64,000 bases of DNA from RUG11198 sp036342255 (GTDB taxonomy: Bacteria > Bacillota_I > Bacilli_A > RF39 > UBA660). The stretch's first letter is position 1, and each line of letters opens with the position of its first letter. The translations under genes and the position numbers were made by a program. Below the pieces are notes generated by a model that was given only the letters and a program-made list of their open reading frames with translations, searched no databases and was not told where the DNA came from. The stretch is taken from the NCBI GenBank assembly GCA_036342255.1, contig JAZAUS010000004.1, forward strand, positions 1 through 64,000, in the 5' to 3' direction. This document shows positions 9,725 to 17,186 of the stretch, piece by piece.

Positions 9725-9742
9725 AATTAAGATTTCTTTTTA
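9711..9742. terminator. Bidirectional terminator
   Basis: Perfect 13-bp stem with arms 9711-9723 and 9728-9740 and a 4-base loop, with A and T runs outside. It serves both the nucleotidase gene and the convergent DUF3137 gene; both stop codons lie in or at the hairpin. Confidence 0.8.
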
Positions 9743-10654
9743 ATTATTCTTAAACAAATCATTATCTAATTGTAATTCATCAACAAAATCAATAATTATC
9801 TTAATATCTTTTGACACTTCACTTATTATTTTTTCTTCATTAATTTCTTTATATACATTATATTCAAAAGAATCATTATAATTATTTATAGCAATATGTA
9901 ATTTGTTATCAACAAAACCTAAACTAACTTCACAATCTAACTTACTCATAACACTATCTATCTTTTCCATAAAATGAGGAGTTAAAACATAAAAAGCATC
10001 ATGCTCATTCTCAGCAAAAACCAAATATTTTTTATTAAATGTTTCATCTTCAAGCTTTATTTCTTTATATTTACCTTTCCACCAATTTTTTAAACTTCTT
10101 TTATAAATATGTATATTAGAATAAAATTTTTTACCAAAATCAAAAATTATCCATTTACCTAAAAAAACTTTTATATAATCATCATCCTCGTCTCTTTTTT
10201 CAATTATAACATCAGCTTGCTCAAATCTTATATTTCTATAAGTACCTGATACATAATCATTTGAACTATATGCATCTGCTAAATCTATTAATTCTGTACT
10301 AGCTATAACATCCATTGGAAGGCCTCTATCAAAATCATATGTTAAATTATCAAAACTTTTCATTAAAGAAGAAAGAATAAAAGTTTTTTTATAATTATCA
10401 TTAAATTCTTTTAATTCTCTTTCAATAACAAATTGCTTTATTTTAATAAAAACACCCCTTATTAATGCAACTATTATTAGTACATTAATAATACAAGAAA
10501 ATAAATCATCAACAATAACTGAATAAATACTATTTTTTAAAGAAAAATAACGGCAGCATAACACTATAATGATAATTACATAACTACTTATATCTATAAT
10601 TAAAGACTTACTCTTAATACTTTTCTGAATTCTTCTTAATTCATCAATACTCAT
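9740..10654 (-). CDS. DUF3137-family membrane protein (second copy)
   Basis: 304 aa. Two hydrophobic segments at about residues 19-36 and 45-68 are followed by a large cytoplasmic domain. The domain carries DUF3137 hallmarks: F-x-x-x-Y-K-K-x-F near residue 80, Y-S-S-N-D-Y-V-x-G near 130, F-L-G-K-W-I-I-F-D-F, F-N-K-K-Y-x-V-x-A-E-N-E-H-D-A-F-Y-V-L-T-P, and a C-terminal F-V-D-N-K-L-H-I-A-I-N. Function of the family is not established; it is often encoded beside LemA, as here. It is the last gene of a three-gene minus-strand operon and a clear paralogue of the first gene (11252-12196). Confidence 0.8.
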   Translation of the reverse strand: MSIDELRRIQKSIKSKSLIIDISSYVIIIIVLCCRYFSLKNSIYSVIVDDLFSCIINVLIIVALIRGVFIKIKQFVIERELKEFNDNYKKTFILSSLMKSFDNLTYDFDRGLPMDVIASTELIDLADAYSSNDYVSGTYRNIRFEQADVIIEKRDEDDDYIKVFLGKWIIFDFGKKFYSNIHIYKRSLKNWWKGKYKEIKLEDETFNKKYLVFAENEHDAFYVLTPHFMEKIDSVMSKLDCEVSLGFVDNKLHIAINNYNDSFEYNVYKEINEEKIISEVSKDIKIIIDFVDELQLDNDLFKNN

Positions 10655-10697
10655 ATATTAATACAACCTTTCATTACATCAATAGAATAAAAATATA

Positions 10698-11249
10698 TTA
10701 CTTACTTACATCAACTTTAACATTCTCACGAGCTTTATCCTCAGCTTCAAAGAAATCTCTTTTCTTCATACCATTAGCATTTGCTATAACATTAGTAGGA
10801 AATGATTCAACAAGTTGATTATATAATGAAACATTAGAGTTATATAATCTTCTAGCAGCTTGCAAATGCTCCTCAACATCAACAATAGTTTTTTGTAATA
10901 TTTTAAAGCTTTCATCAGCCTTCAAATCAGGATAATTCTCAACTAAAGCATTTATCTTATCGAAACCATCATCCATAGATTCCTTAGCTTCTTTAAGCTC
11001 TTTAATATTCATATTCTCTCTAACCTGAATTATTTTAAACAATGTTTCTTGTTCATATTTAGCATATCCTTTAACCACTTCAATCATCTTCGTTAATACA
11101 TCATATCTTTTAGTTAGTGCCACATCAATCCCTGACAAAGCTTCATCTATTTTAATATTACTTCTCCTCAAATTATTTAAATTAGATATATACCATCCAA
11201 TAACAATTATTATTAATAATACAATTCCAATTAAAAACCATATACTCAT
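10698..11249 (-). CDS. lemA: LemA family protein
   Basis: 183 aa. An N-terminal membrane segment (about residues 3-22) precedes a helical domain with the typical LemA pattern: Y-N-x-L-x-x-L-R-R-S at the membrane boundary, D-V-A-L-T-K-R-Y-D-V-L, V-K-G-Y-A-K-Y-E, and A-A-R-R-L-Y-N-x-x-V-S-x-Y-N near residue 140. LemA proteins are membrane-anchored with a helical bundle outside; their function is poorly known. The start lies 2 bases after the stop of the upstream DUF3137 gene, so translation is probably coupled. It is flanked on both sides by DUF3137 paralogues. Confidence 0.9.
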   Translation of the reverse strand: MSIWFLIGIVLLIIIVIGWYISNLNNLRRSNIKIDEALSGIDVALTKRYDVLTKMIEVVKGYAKYEQETLFKIIQVRENMNIKELKEAKESMDDGFDKINALVENYPDLKADESFKILQKTIVDVEEHLQAARRLYNSNVSLYNQLVESFPTNVIANANGMKKRDFFEAEDKARENVKVDVSK

Positions 11250-11251
11250 TC

Positions 11252-12196
11252 TTATACACCATCCTTAAACAAATCATTATCTAAATCTAATTCATCAACA
11301 AATTTAGTTATTATTACAATATCTTTCATTATTTTATTATATATTTCTTCTTCATTAATTCTTTTATATATATTATGTTCAAATGAATCTTCATAATTAT
11401 TTATTGCAACATGCAACTTATTATCAACAAAACCAAAACTAACATCGCCATTTAAATTTTTAACAACTTCCTTTATCTTCTCCATAAAATGAGGCGTTAA
11501 TATATAAAAAGCATCATGCTCATTTTCCGCAACTACAGTAAAATTTTTATTAAAATCTTCATCTTCCAAAGTTACTTTTTTATATTTTTTATCCCACCAT
11601 ATATTAAAATTTCCTTGATAAACATGAATATTATATTTAAATTTCTTATTAAAATCAAATATCATCCATCTACCTAGAAATAAAGTTCTCCATTCTGTTC
11701 TTTTCTTTCCATCTCTATCTTCTACTTCAACTTCCTCTTCTATATGAATATCAGCTTGTTCAAAATTAATATCTTTATATTTAGCCTTAATATAATCATT
11801 AGAACTATATCTATCTCCAAGCCCAATTAATTCTGAATTACCTATAACACTTTCTTCCAGACCTTTATCATACTCGTAAGTTATATCACTAAATACTTTC
11901 TTTAATGAAGTAAGAACAAATATTTCCTTAAAGTATTTATTAAATATTTTAATATCTTTTCCCAACAAAATATTTTTTATAATTAATGATATAGCAATCA
12001 CAAAGAATACTTCAAACAAAAAAGTAATAAACAAATTCATAAAATATAAATAATTAGTTAATAAAGAAATATTAACAGATAATATAATAAAAGTAATTAC
12101 CACAACAGCAACACAAATAATAAAAGTAATTATGTTAATAGTTTTACTCTTTTTTATTACTTTATCTTGTAATGCTTTTAACTCTTCTAAACTCAT
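11252..12196 (-). CDS. DUF3137-family membrane protein (first copy)
   Basis: 314 aa. Two membrane segments at about residues 18-43 and 48-75, then the DUF3137 domain (Y-F-K-E-I-F-V-L, Y-S-S-N-D-Y-I-K, F-L-G-R-W-M-I-F-D-F, A-E-N-E-H-D-A-F-Y-I-L-T-P-H-F-M-E-K). It has an extra charged insert near residue 160 (E-E-V-E-V-E-D-R-D) missing from the other copy. First gene of the DUF3137-LemA-DUF3137 operon. A possible extended -10 (TGT-TATACT on the minus strand, 12226-12231) lies just upstream. Confidence 0.8.
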   Translation of the reverse strand: MSLEELKALQDKVIKKSKTINIITFIICVAVVVITFIILSVNISLLTNYLYFMNLFITFLFEVFFVIAISLIIKNILLGKDIKIFNKYFKEIFVLTSLKKVFSDITYEYDKGLEESVIGNSELIGLGDRYSSNDYIKAKYKDINFEQADIHIEEEVEVEDRDGKKRTEWRTLFLGRWMIFDFNKKFKYNIHVYQGNFNIWWDKKYKKVTLEDEDFNKNFTVVAENEHDAFYILTPHFMEKIKEVVKNLNGDVSFGFVDNKLHVAINNYEDSFEHNIYKRINEEEIYNKIMKDIVIITKFVDELDLDNDLFKDGV

Positions 12197-12245
12197 ATAT
12201 AAATCACCACCATTATTCTAAAATAAGTATAACAAAAATAACATA

Positions 12246-12283
12246 AAAAAGATACCCTAAAACAAATCAAAAGGGTATCTTTT
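12246..12283 (-). terminator. Terminator of the RluA-family gene
   Basis: Twelve-base perfect arms at 12247-12258 and 12272-12283; on the minus strand the hairpin is followed by a run of T. The stop codon of the pseudouridine synthase gene lies at the edge of the stem. Confidence 0.75.
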
Positions 12284-12931
12284 TGGTATATCTAAATTAA
12301 ATTCCAATCTCTCTTTAGTTACAGGATGATTAAATACTAACTTATGAGAATATAAGGCTATATTAGTTTTATTATCCCTATCTTTACCATATTTTTGATC
12401 ACCCACTAACGGATATCCTCTACTAGCAAATTGTACTCTAATTTGATGACTTCTTCCTGTATAAAGGAATATTTCTACTAAACTATAATTTAATTCTTCA
12501 TTATAATCTATCCTTCTATATCTTAATTTAGCCTCTTTCCCGATATCTTTATCTGTAACATAAGATTGATTATTCTTCTTATCTTTATATAAATAATCAA
12601 ACATCTCCCCTTCACTATCTATCTTGCCATTAATAACAGCATAATATATCTTATCCATCTTATGTTCTTGTATTTGCTTACTTAATCTACTACTAGCCTT
12701 ACTAGTCCTAGCAAATACCATTATCCCACCTACAGGCCTATCTAACCTATGAACAAGACCCAAATAAACATTACCAGGCTTATTATACTTATCTTTAATA
12801 TATTTCTTTAACATCGTTAATAAATCTAAATCATGAGAACTATCTTCACATACAGGTATATTTACTGGCTTCTCTACCACTAATAGATGATTATCTTCAT
12901 AAATAATATTAATCTTTTGTAACTCTTCCAT
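12257..12931 (-). CDS. RluA-family RNA pseudouridine synthase
   Basis: 224 aa from the ATG at 12931 (M-E-E-L-Q-K-I); an in-frame upstream ATG at 12958 would add nine hydrophobic residues unlike the family. The catalytic motif H-R-L-D-R-P-V-G-G is at residues 61-69 with Asp64 as the catalytic Asp. G-R-S-H-Q-I-R-V-Q near residue 167 is also typical. The enzyme converts uridine to pseudouridine in rRNA or tRNA; the exact site cannot be told. There is no S4 domain. The start overlaps the end of the methyltransferase gene by 23 bases, so the two RNA-modification genes are translationally coupled. Confidence 0.9.
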   Translation of the reverse strand: MEELQKINIIYEDNHLLVVEKPVNIPVCEDSSHDLDLLTMLKKYIKDKYNKPGNVYLGLVHRLDRPVGGIMVFARTSKASSRLSKQIQEHKMDKIYYAVINGKIDSEGEMFDYLYKDKKNNQSYVTDKDIGKEAKLRYRRIDYNEELNYSLVEIFLYTGRSHQIRVQFASRGYPLVGDQKYGKDRDNKTNIALYSHKLVFNHPVTKERLEFNLDIPKRYPFDLF

Positions 12932-13769
12932 ATATACCACAAGGAAGTACCAAATCATTTTCTTCTATTGGTAATCCTATCTCTCCTGTTTTTATTTTAC
13001 TATTCTCAAACGTAAGCTTTAAAATATTATTTAAAGATACCTGAGATAAACCAGTCGTATAAGAATTAATAAGTAAAAATGAATAATCATCATCCAATAC
13101 ATCCTTAGCCCTAATTAATAATTCTCCTAAATTATCCTCAAGTCTCCATACCTCGCCTTTAGGCCCTCTACCATAACTAGGAGGATCCATAATTATCCCA
13201 TGATATGTCCTACCTCTTCTTTTCTCTCTTTCTAAAAATTTAATTACATCATCCACTATAAATCTTATTTTATTATCGCTAAGACCACATAAATCTCTAT
13301 TCTCTTTAGCCCACTCTACCATTCCTTTTGCAGCATCAACATGAACTACTTCACTAGCACCAGCTTTAGATGCTGCCATACTAGCACATCCCGTATATGC
13401 AAATAAATTAAGAACTCTAAACTCATCCTTATTCTCCTTCTTAATCATATCCATAATAAAATCCCAATTAACAGCCTGTTCAGGAAATATTCCAGTATGC
13501 TTAAAATTAGTAGGACTTACCTTAAATGTTAAATCGTTATATTTAACAGTCCAGTATTCATCTAACTTTCTTCTAAATTCCCAATTACCTCCCCCTTTAT
13601 TACTTCTATGGTAAAATCCATCCCAATTATTCCATATACTATTACTACTTTTAGGCCATATTATTTGAGGATCAGGTCTTCGTAATATAACATTTCCCCA
13701 TTTCTCTATCTTTTCACCATCTCCACTAGCTAAACATTTATAATCTTCCCAATTACTACTTATAATCAT
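12909..13769 (-). CDS. SAM-dependent rRNA methyltransferase, RlmI/RlmK-like
   Basis: 286 aa from the ATG at 13769 (an adjacent upstream GTG is too close to the ribosome site). The fold is a class I methyltransferase: SAM-binding L-N-L-F-A-Y-T-G-C-A-S near residue 120, acidic V-H-V-D-A-A-K, and the catalytic-site motif D-P-P-S-Y-G-R-G near residue 205. This is the pattern of COG1092/RlmI-like enzymes that methylate 23S rRNA, but the N-terminal PUA domain is not obvious. It is followed by the overlapping RluA-type gene. Target base unknown. Confidence 0.85.
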   Translation of the reverse strand: MIISSNWEDYKCLASGDGEKIEKWGNVILRRPDPQIIWPKSSNSIWNNWDGFYHRSNKGGGNWEFRRKLDEYWTVKYNDLTFKVSPTNFKHTGIFPEQAVNWDFIMDMIKKENKDEFRVLNLFAYTGCASMAASKAGASEVVHVDAAKGMVEWAKENRDLCGLSDNKIRFIVDDVIKFLEREKRRGRTYHGIIMDPPSYGRGPKGEVWRLEDNLGELLIRAKDVLDDDYSFLLINSYTTGLSQVSLNNILKLTFENSKIKTGEIGLPIEENDLVLPCGIYGRVTKD

Positions 13770-13802
13770 CACGACACCTCAAAACAATTATAATATATAT
13801 AA

Positions 13803-13834
13803 TAAAAAAAAGAAAGATTCTATTTTTCTTTCTT
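13803..13834 (-). terminator. Terminator of the XRE regulator gene
   Basis: Stem arms 13810-13817 and 13827-13834, followed on the minus strand by a T run. The stop codon of the regulator gene is in the loop. Confidence 0.65.
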
Positions 13835-14149
13835 AACATACTCTTCTCTCATAACAGATATTAATCTTAATAATGTATCCAAATCATCATCTATCAAATG
13901 ATGACATCCTTCATCAATAGCATTTATTTTATCCTTAGTATTCATTCTTCTATTATCCATATCCATCAAACTAGCCACATCAACATTAAAATAATTAGCA
14001 ATATCTCTAATAATAGATAAAGTAGGTTCAGACTTACCGGTCTCTATTCTAGATAGATGATTTCTATTTATCTTAAGTATAATTGCTAAATTCTCTTGTG
14101 AAATATTATGATTCTTTCTAAGTATTTGTACCTTATTACCAAAATCCAT
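13820..14149 (-). CDS. XRE-family helix-turn-helix regulator
   Basis: 109 aa. Residues 8-62 form an XRE helix-turn-helix (L-R-K-N-H-N-I-S-Q-E-N-L-A, N-R-N-H-L-S-R-I-E-T-G-K, P-T-L-S-I-I-R-D-I-A-N-Y-F-N-V). The remaining 45 residues are acidic and may dimerise. ATG start after GAAGGAG. It is divergent from the acetyltransferase gene; the intergenic region has three copies of TTGGTAA, the likely operator for this protein (see 14204-14244), so it probably regulates itself and its neighbour. Confidence 0.85.
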   Translation of the reverse strand: MDFGNKVQILRKNHNISQENLAIILKINRNHLSRIETGKSEPTLSIIRDIANYFNVDVASLMDMDNRRMNTKDKINAIDEGCHHLIDDDLDTLLRLISVMREEYVKKEK

Positions 14150-14203
14150 ATTAAAATCTCCTTCACAATTTAATTATAAATAAATAAGAAAAAAACTAAA
14201 TAT

Positions 14204-14244
14204 TTGGTAAAATATATTAACTATATTGGTAAAATTATTACCAA
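14204..14244. promoter_or_regulatory. Operator: three TTGGTAA half-sites between XRE and GNAT genes
   Basis: TTGGTAA occurs at 14204-14210 and 14226-14232 and inverted (TTACCAA) at 14238-14244. The last two form a perfect 7-5-7 palindrome, and the first is an extra direct copy 22 bases upstream. The cluster lies just upstream of the -35 of the acetyltransferase promoter and within 60-100 bases of the regulator start. Binding by the XRE protein is inference. Confidence 0.6.
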
Positions 14245-14254
14245 ATAATATGTA

Positions 14255-14283
14255 TTGACCATTAACTAGATTAAAACTATAAT
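14255..14283 (+). promoter_or_regulatory. Promoter of the GNAT gene
   Basis: TTGACC (14255-14260), 17 bases, TATAAT (14278-14283). The start codon is 40 bases downstream of the -10. Confidence 0.75.
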
Positions 14284-14322
14284 ATATTTAATAAGTTTAT
14301 AAATATTGTTTTGGAGGAAAAA

Positions 14323-14880
14323 ATGAAAAATAGATTATTAATATCTTTATTACCATTAGAAACAAAAAGATTAATTATTAGAGCAACAACAACTGATGAT
14401 GTTGATATGATTTTAAAGATGGACAAACAAGAAATAACACAAACATTTTTAGGAGGTATTAAAAATAATACTAGAGAAGAAAGAATCGTCTTTTTAGAAA
14501 AAAAAGTTAAAAGTATTAATGAAGGATATATTGACTCATTAACAGTTTGCCTAAAAGATGGAACTCCAATTGGGTTTATAGCAATAAAAATTAAAGAAAT
14601 AAATAATAATGCAGAAATATCATACATTGTTGATGCTGATTATTGTAATAAAGGATATTGTACTGAAGCTTGTAAAAAAATATTAAATATCGGATTTAAT
14701 AAATTAAAATTAAACAAAATATATGCCAATACAATAGAAAATAATTATAGTTCCAAAAGAGTACTAGAGAAACTAGGTTTTAAACTTGAAGGTATAAGAA
14801 GAGAAAGCGCATATATACAAAGCTTAAATGAATATAAAGACTTTTTAGACTACGGAATTCTAAAAAAGGAATATAAATAA
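14323..14880 (+). CDS. GNAT acetyltransferase, RimJ/RimL type
   Basis: 185 aa. ATG at 14323 is preceded by GGAGG at 14313-14317; an in-frame TTG at 14311 overlaps this site and is not the start. The pattern is RimJ/RimL-like: L-E-T-K-R-L-I-I-R-A near the N-terminus, I-G-F-I-A-I-K, S-Y-I-V-D-A-D-Y-C-N-K-G-Y-C-T-E-A acetyl-CoA loop at about residues 100-118, and N-x-x-S-x-R-V-L-E-K-L-G-F-K-L-E-G-x-x-R near 150. It transfers an acetyl group from acetyl-CoA to an amine; substrate unknown. Expression is probably controlled by the divergent XRE regulator. Confidence 0.85.
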   Translation: MKNRLLISLLPLETKRLIIRATTTDDVDMILKMDKQEITQTFLGGIKNNTREERIVFLEKKVKSINEGYIDSLTVCLKDGTPIGFIAIKIKEINNNAEISYIVDADYCNKGYCTEACKKILNIGFNKLKLNKIYANTIENNYSSKRVLEKLGFKLEGIRRESAYIQSLNEYKDFLDYGILKKEYK

Positions 14881-14899
14881 ATAAAACTACTAATAATAA

Positions 14900-14928
14900 T
14901 TGACATAAATAGATAAAAGTGCTATATT
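14900..14928 (+). promoter_or_regulatory. Promoter of secE-nusG
   Basis: TTGACA (14900-14905), 17 bases, TATATT (14923-14928). The transcript would begin with a short hairpin (AACAC, GGAA loop, GTGTT, about 14935-14948) followed by T's, a possible attenuator or 5' stabiliser. Confidence 0.75.
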
Positions 14929-14994
14929 AATAGCAACACGGAAGTGTTTTTATTTTAGATAAATTTAAACACTCATCATTTTAGGGAGGATTTT

Positions 14995-15183
14995 ATGAAA
15001 AAGATTTTTAAATCAATTGGTCGTTATTTTAAAGGTGTAAAAAAAGAAATTGGACGTATCAGATGGACAAGTCTTAAAGACTTAGTTAAATATTCTGTAA
15101 CAGCAGTATTATTTATGTTATTTTTAGGTTTATATTTTTATGCAATTGATTGGATTATCACTTTAGTAAGGAGTGCTGTATAA
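14995..15183 (+). CDS. secE: Preprotein translocase subunit SecE
   Basis: 62 aa, normal for short Gram-positive SecE. The conserved amphipathic stretch F-K-G-V-K-K-E-I-G-R-I-R-W-T-S precedes a single membrane segment at about residues 34-56. SecE is an essential part of the SecYEG channel. ATG after GGGAGG. Its stop overlaps the nusG start by one base (TAATG), the classical secE-nusG pair. The rpmG gene often found upstream in Bacilli is absent. Confidence 0.95.
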   Translation: MKKIFKSIGRYFKGVKKEIGRIRWTSLKDLVKYSVTAVLFMLFLGLYFYAIDWIITLVRSAV

Positions 15184-15755
15184 TGGCTGAAGAAGTAAAA
15201 GAATTAGAAAATGCTACTCCAGAAAAAAAAGAATGGTATGTAGTAAATACCGTTACTGGATATGAATATAAAGTAAAAGAAAAATTAGAAATGATGATTA
15301 ATTCTATGGAACTTCACAAGAATATATATCGTGTTATAGTTCCAGAACAAAAAATAGTAGATGTAAAAAATGGTGTTAAAAAAGAAAAAATAAAAAAGAT
15401 GTTTCCAGGTTATGTTTTAGTAGAAATGGTTATGTCAGATGAAGCTTGGTATATAGTTAGAAATACTCAAGGAGTAACAGGATTTATTGGTTCCTCAGGT
15501 AAAGGAGCTAAACCTATTCCACTAGAACCAGCAGAAGTAGACAGAATACTAAATACAATGGGCTTAAGTCGTATCGATGTAACAAAAGAATTAGAAACAG
15601 GTAAAATGGTTAAAATATTAGATGGACCATTTAAAAACATGTCTGGTAAAATTATAGATGTTGATATGAAGACACAAAAATTAAATGTATCAGTAGATTT
15701 ATTTGGTCAAGAAACAACAGTGGAAGTAGATTTATCGGACATAGAAAGTATCTAA
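15183..15755 (+). CDS. nusG: Transcription elongation/antitermination factor NusG
   Basis: 190 aa from ATG 15183, with AAGGAG upstream inside secE. The NGN domain is marked by E-W-Y-V-V-N-T-V-T-G-Y-E and the M-F-P-G-Y-V-L-V-E-M segment. The C-terminal KOW motif (K-I-L-D-G-P-F-K-N-M-S-G-K-I) is at about residues 140-155. NusG binds RNA polymerase and Rho or the ribosome. It is co-transcribed with secE and ends at a strong terminator. Confidence 0.97.
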   Translation: MAEEVKELENATPEKKEWYVVNTVTGYEYKVKEKLEMMINSMELHKNIYRVIVPEQKIVDVKNGVKKEKIKKMFPGYVLVEMVMSDEAWYIVRNTQGVTGFIGSSGKGAKPIPLEPAEVDRILNTMGLSRIDVTKELETGKMVKILDGPFKNMSGKIIDVDMKTQKLNVSVDLFGQETTVEVDLSDIESI

Positions 15756-15785
15756 ATATACTTTTCAACAACATTGTGGATAATT

Positions 15786-15820
15786 AAAACATCCTAACAT
15801 AATTGTTAGGATGTTTTTTT
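15786..15820. terminator. Terminator after nusG
   Basis: Ten-base stem (15789-15798 with 15805-15814), six-base loop, seven T's after it and A's before it, so it may also stop the convergent gene 15819-16397. Confidence 0.85.
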
Positions 15821-16397
15821 ACTTTAACATATTCATAGAATCATATTTATTAGTTATTGATCGCTTGTCAATAACATCAATAAAATTATTATTTTCTAAA
15901 AAATCTTTCTCATCTTTATTATTCTTATAAAAAATAATATCATTTACTTTTAATTGTGTTGAATTCATAATAGTCAATAACTTACCTTCAAAATTAGAAT
16001 AAATACCACCATCACTATTAAAAGCAAACAAAGAATTCAACCGAATATTACTATCTTTAATAATATAATTACCAATTTCCCCAACCTTATTATCATCAGA
16101 TAAACTATAAACATATGTACCATTCTTATATAAATATAAATTATAAACTATCTTATCTAATTCTTCATTACTACTATCTTTTTTATAACTATATAACCCC
16201 TCCAATTTCTCATAACTATATTCATTCTTTTCCTTAGTAGTATATTTTTCTTTTGCAATAGAATCTACATCACATTTATTACTACCAAAATTTATAGCAT
16301 CCGCATTATATAAACCAATTAATATAACCAATACTATAACAATACCAACAACTATCCCAAAAATTAAAACTTTTATAGTATTATCAATCTTTATCAC
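15819..16397 (-). CDS. Membrane-anchored protein of unknown function, 192 aa
   Basis: GTG start after GGTGG. One hydrophobic segment at about residues 8-28 is followed by a hydrophilic, probably extracytoplasmic, domain. The middle (L-E-G-L-Y-S-Y, Y-N-L-Y-L-Y-K-N-G-T-Y-V-Y, I-G-N-Y-I-I-K-D-S-N-I) resembles small beta-barrel lipocalin-like or META-like domains in which a value for threshold and size is displayed, but I cannot assign a family. It is inserted on the opposite strand between nusG and rplK, which are adjacent in most Bacilli. Confidence 0.65.
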   Translation of the reverse strand: MIKIDNTIKVLIFGIVVGIVIVLVILIGLYNADAINFGSNKCDVDSIAKEKYTTKEKNEYSYEKLEGLYSYKKDSSNEELDKIVYNLYLYKNGTYVYSLSDDNKVGEIGNYIIKDSNIRLNSLFAFNSDGGIYSNFEGKLLTIMNSTQLKVNDIIFYKNNKDEKDFLENNNFIDVIDKRSITNKYDSMNMLK

Positions 16398-16546
16398 AAT
16401 ACCACCATCCTACTATATAATCATTATATCAAAAATAATAAATCTTTCAATAATAGAATAATAAAAAAAGTTCTTATAATATACTTTGAGTTGTAAAAAT
16501 AATAGTTAGTTTAATATTAAAAATAGTAAAAAAGTATAAAAAACAG

Positions 16547-16575
16547 TTGAAAACAAATAAGTTTTATGATATTAT
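16547..16575 (+). promoter_or_regulatory. Promoter of rplK-rplA
   Basis: TTGAAA (16547-16552), 17 bases, TATTAT (16570-16575). It gives a 5' leader of about 110 bases before rplK. The 16398-16546 stretch upstream is AT-rich with no recognisable gene. Confidence 0.7.
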
Positions 16576-16589
16576 TATAACCGCAACGA

Positions 16590-16660
16590 GAATTAGGTTT
16601 AATAAGTGGGAGGCAAAGAATTTGGCGGACAGCCTTTGCATGTCGCTATTACCACTCGCG
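16590..16660 (+). promoter_or_regulatory. Structured leader of rplK (candidate ribosomal-protein autoregulation site)
   Basis: Nested pairing can be drawn: AGTGG (16605-16609) with CCACT (16652-16656), and GCAAAG (16613-16618) with CTTTGC (16634-16639). The local GC content is well above its surroundings. The segment reads AATTAGGTTTAA, then AGTGGGAGG; a similar series occurs before rplA. In bacteria L1 represses the L11-L1 operon through a site in this place, so an L1 site is likely, but the assignment is by position and rough pattern. The reading frame open from GTG 16606 runs through this leader and is not the rplK start. Confidence 0.5.
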
Positions 16661-16695
16661 AAAAAATGAAATATATGAATATGGAGGTGTTTTTC

Positions 16696-17112
16696 GTGGC
16701 AAAAGAAATTGCTAAAACATATAAAATACAAATACCTGCCGGTAAAGCTACACCAGCTCCACCAGTTGGAACTGCATTAGGACCTGCAGGAATTAATTTA
16801 CAAGAATTTTGTACTAAATTTAATGATGCAACTAGAGATAAGATGGGAGATGTATTACCAGTTGAAATTACTGTCTATGAAGATAGAACATTTGATATGG
16901 TATTAAAGACTCCACCAGCAGCATTTTTACTAAAGAAAGCAGCTAAAATTAAGAAAGGTACTTCTAATGGTGAAAAAGTTGCTACAATTACTAAGGATCA
17001 ATTAAGAGAAATTGCAGAAATTAAATTGCCAGATTTAAATGCTTACGATGTTGAAGGTGCAATGAAAATTATTGAAGGAACAGCTCGTAACATGGGAATC
17101 GAAGTAGAATAA
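16696..17112 (+). CDS. rplK: 50S ribosomal protein L11
   Basis: 138 aa from GTG 16696, preceded by GGAGGTG at 16682-16688. The highly conserved Pro-rich N-terminal region (P-A-G-K-A-T-P-A-P-P-V-G-T-A-L-G-P-A-G) binds the factor/thiostrepton site of 23S rRNA; the C-terminal domain has K-T-P-P-A-A-F-L-L-K-K-A-A. Length is canonical. Two further upstream in-frame Met codons (around 16667-16680) lack ribosome sites. Confidence 0.97.
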   Translation: MAKEIAKTYKIQIPAGKATPAPPVGTALGPAGINLQEFCTKFNDATRDKMGDVLPVEITVYEDRTFDMVLKTPPAAFLLKKAAKIKKGTSNGEKVATITKDQLREIAEIKLPDLNAYDVEGAMKIIEGTARNMGIEVE

Positions 17113-17125
17113 AAATATAATAATT

Positions 17126-17180
17126 CCTAATTAGGTTAAAGCCTAGTGGAAGGATTAAGTCCGCATGAACCACAAAGGAG
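17126..17180 (+). promoter_or_regulatory. Structured intergenic RNA between rplK and rplA
   Basis: GTGG (17146-17149) can pair with CCAC (17170-17173), enclosing GGA/TCC, and TTAGG with GCCTA upstream. The order AATTAGGTT, AGTGGAAGG repeats that of the rplK leader (AATTAGGTT, AGTGGGAGG). The ribosome site of rplA follows at once, so folding could control rplA translation. Candidate ribosomal-protein binding site. Confidence 0.4.
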
Positions 17181-17186
17181 GTAATT

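Noticed and set aside
16606..16695. Extended rplK starting at GTG 16606
   Set aside because: This stretch is a structured leader; the real start at 16696 has a GGAGGTG site and gives the canonical L11 N-terminus and length.
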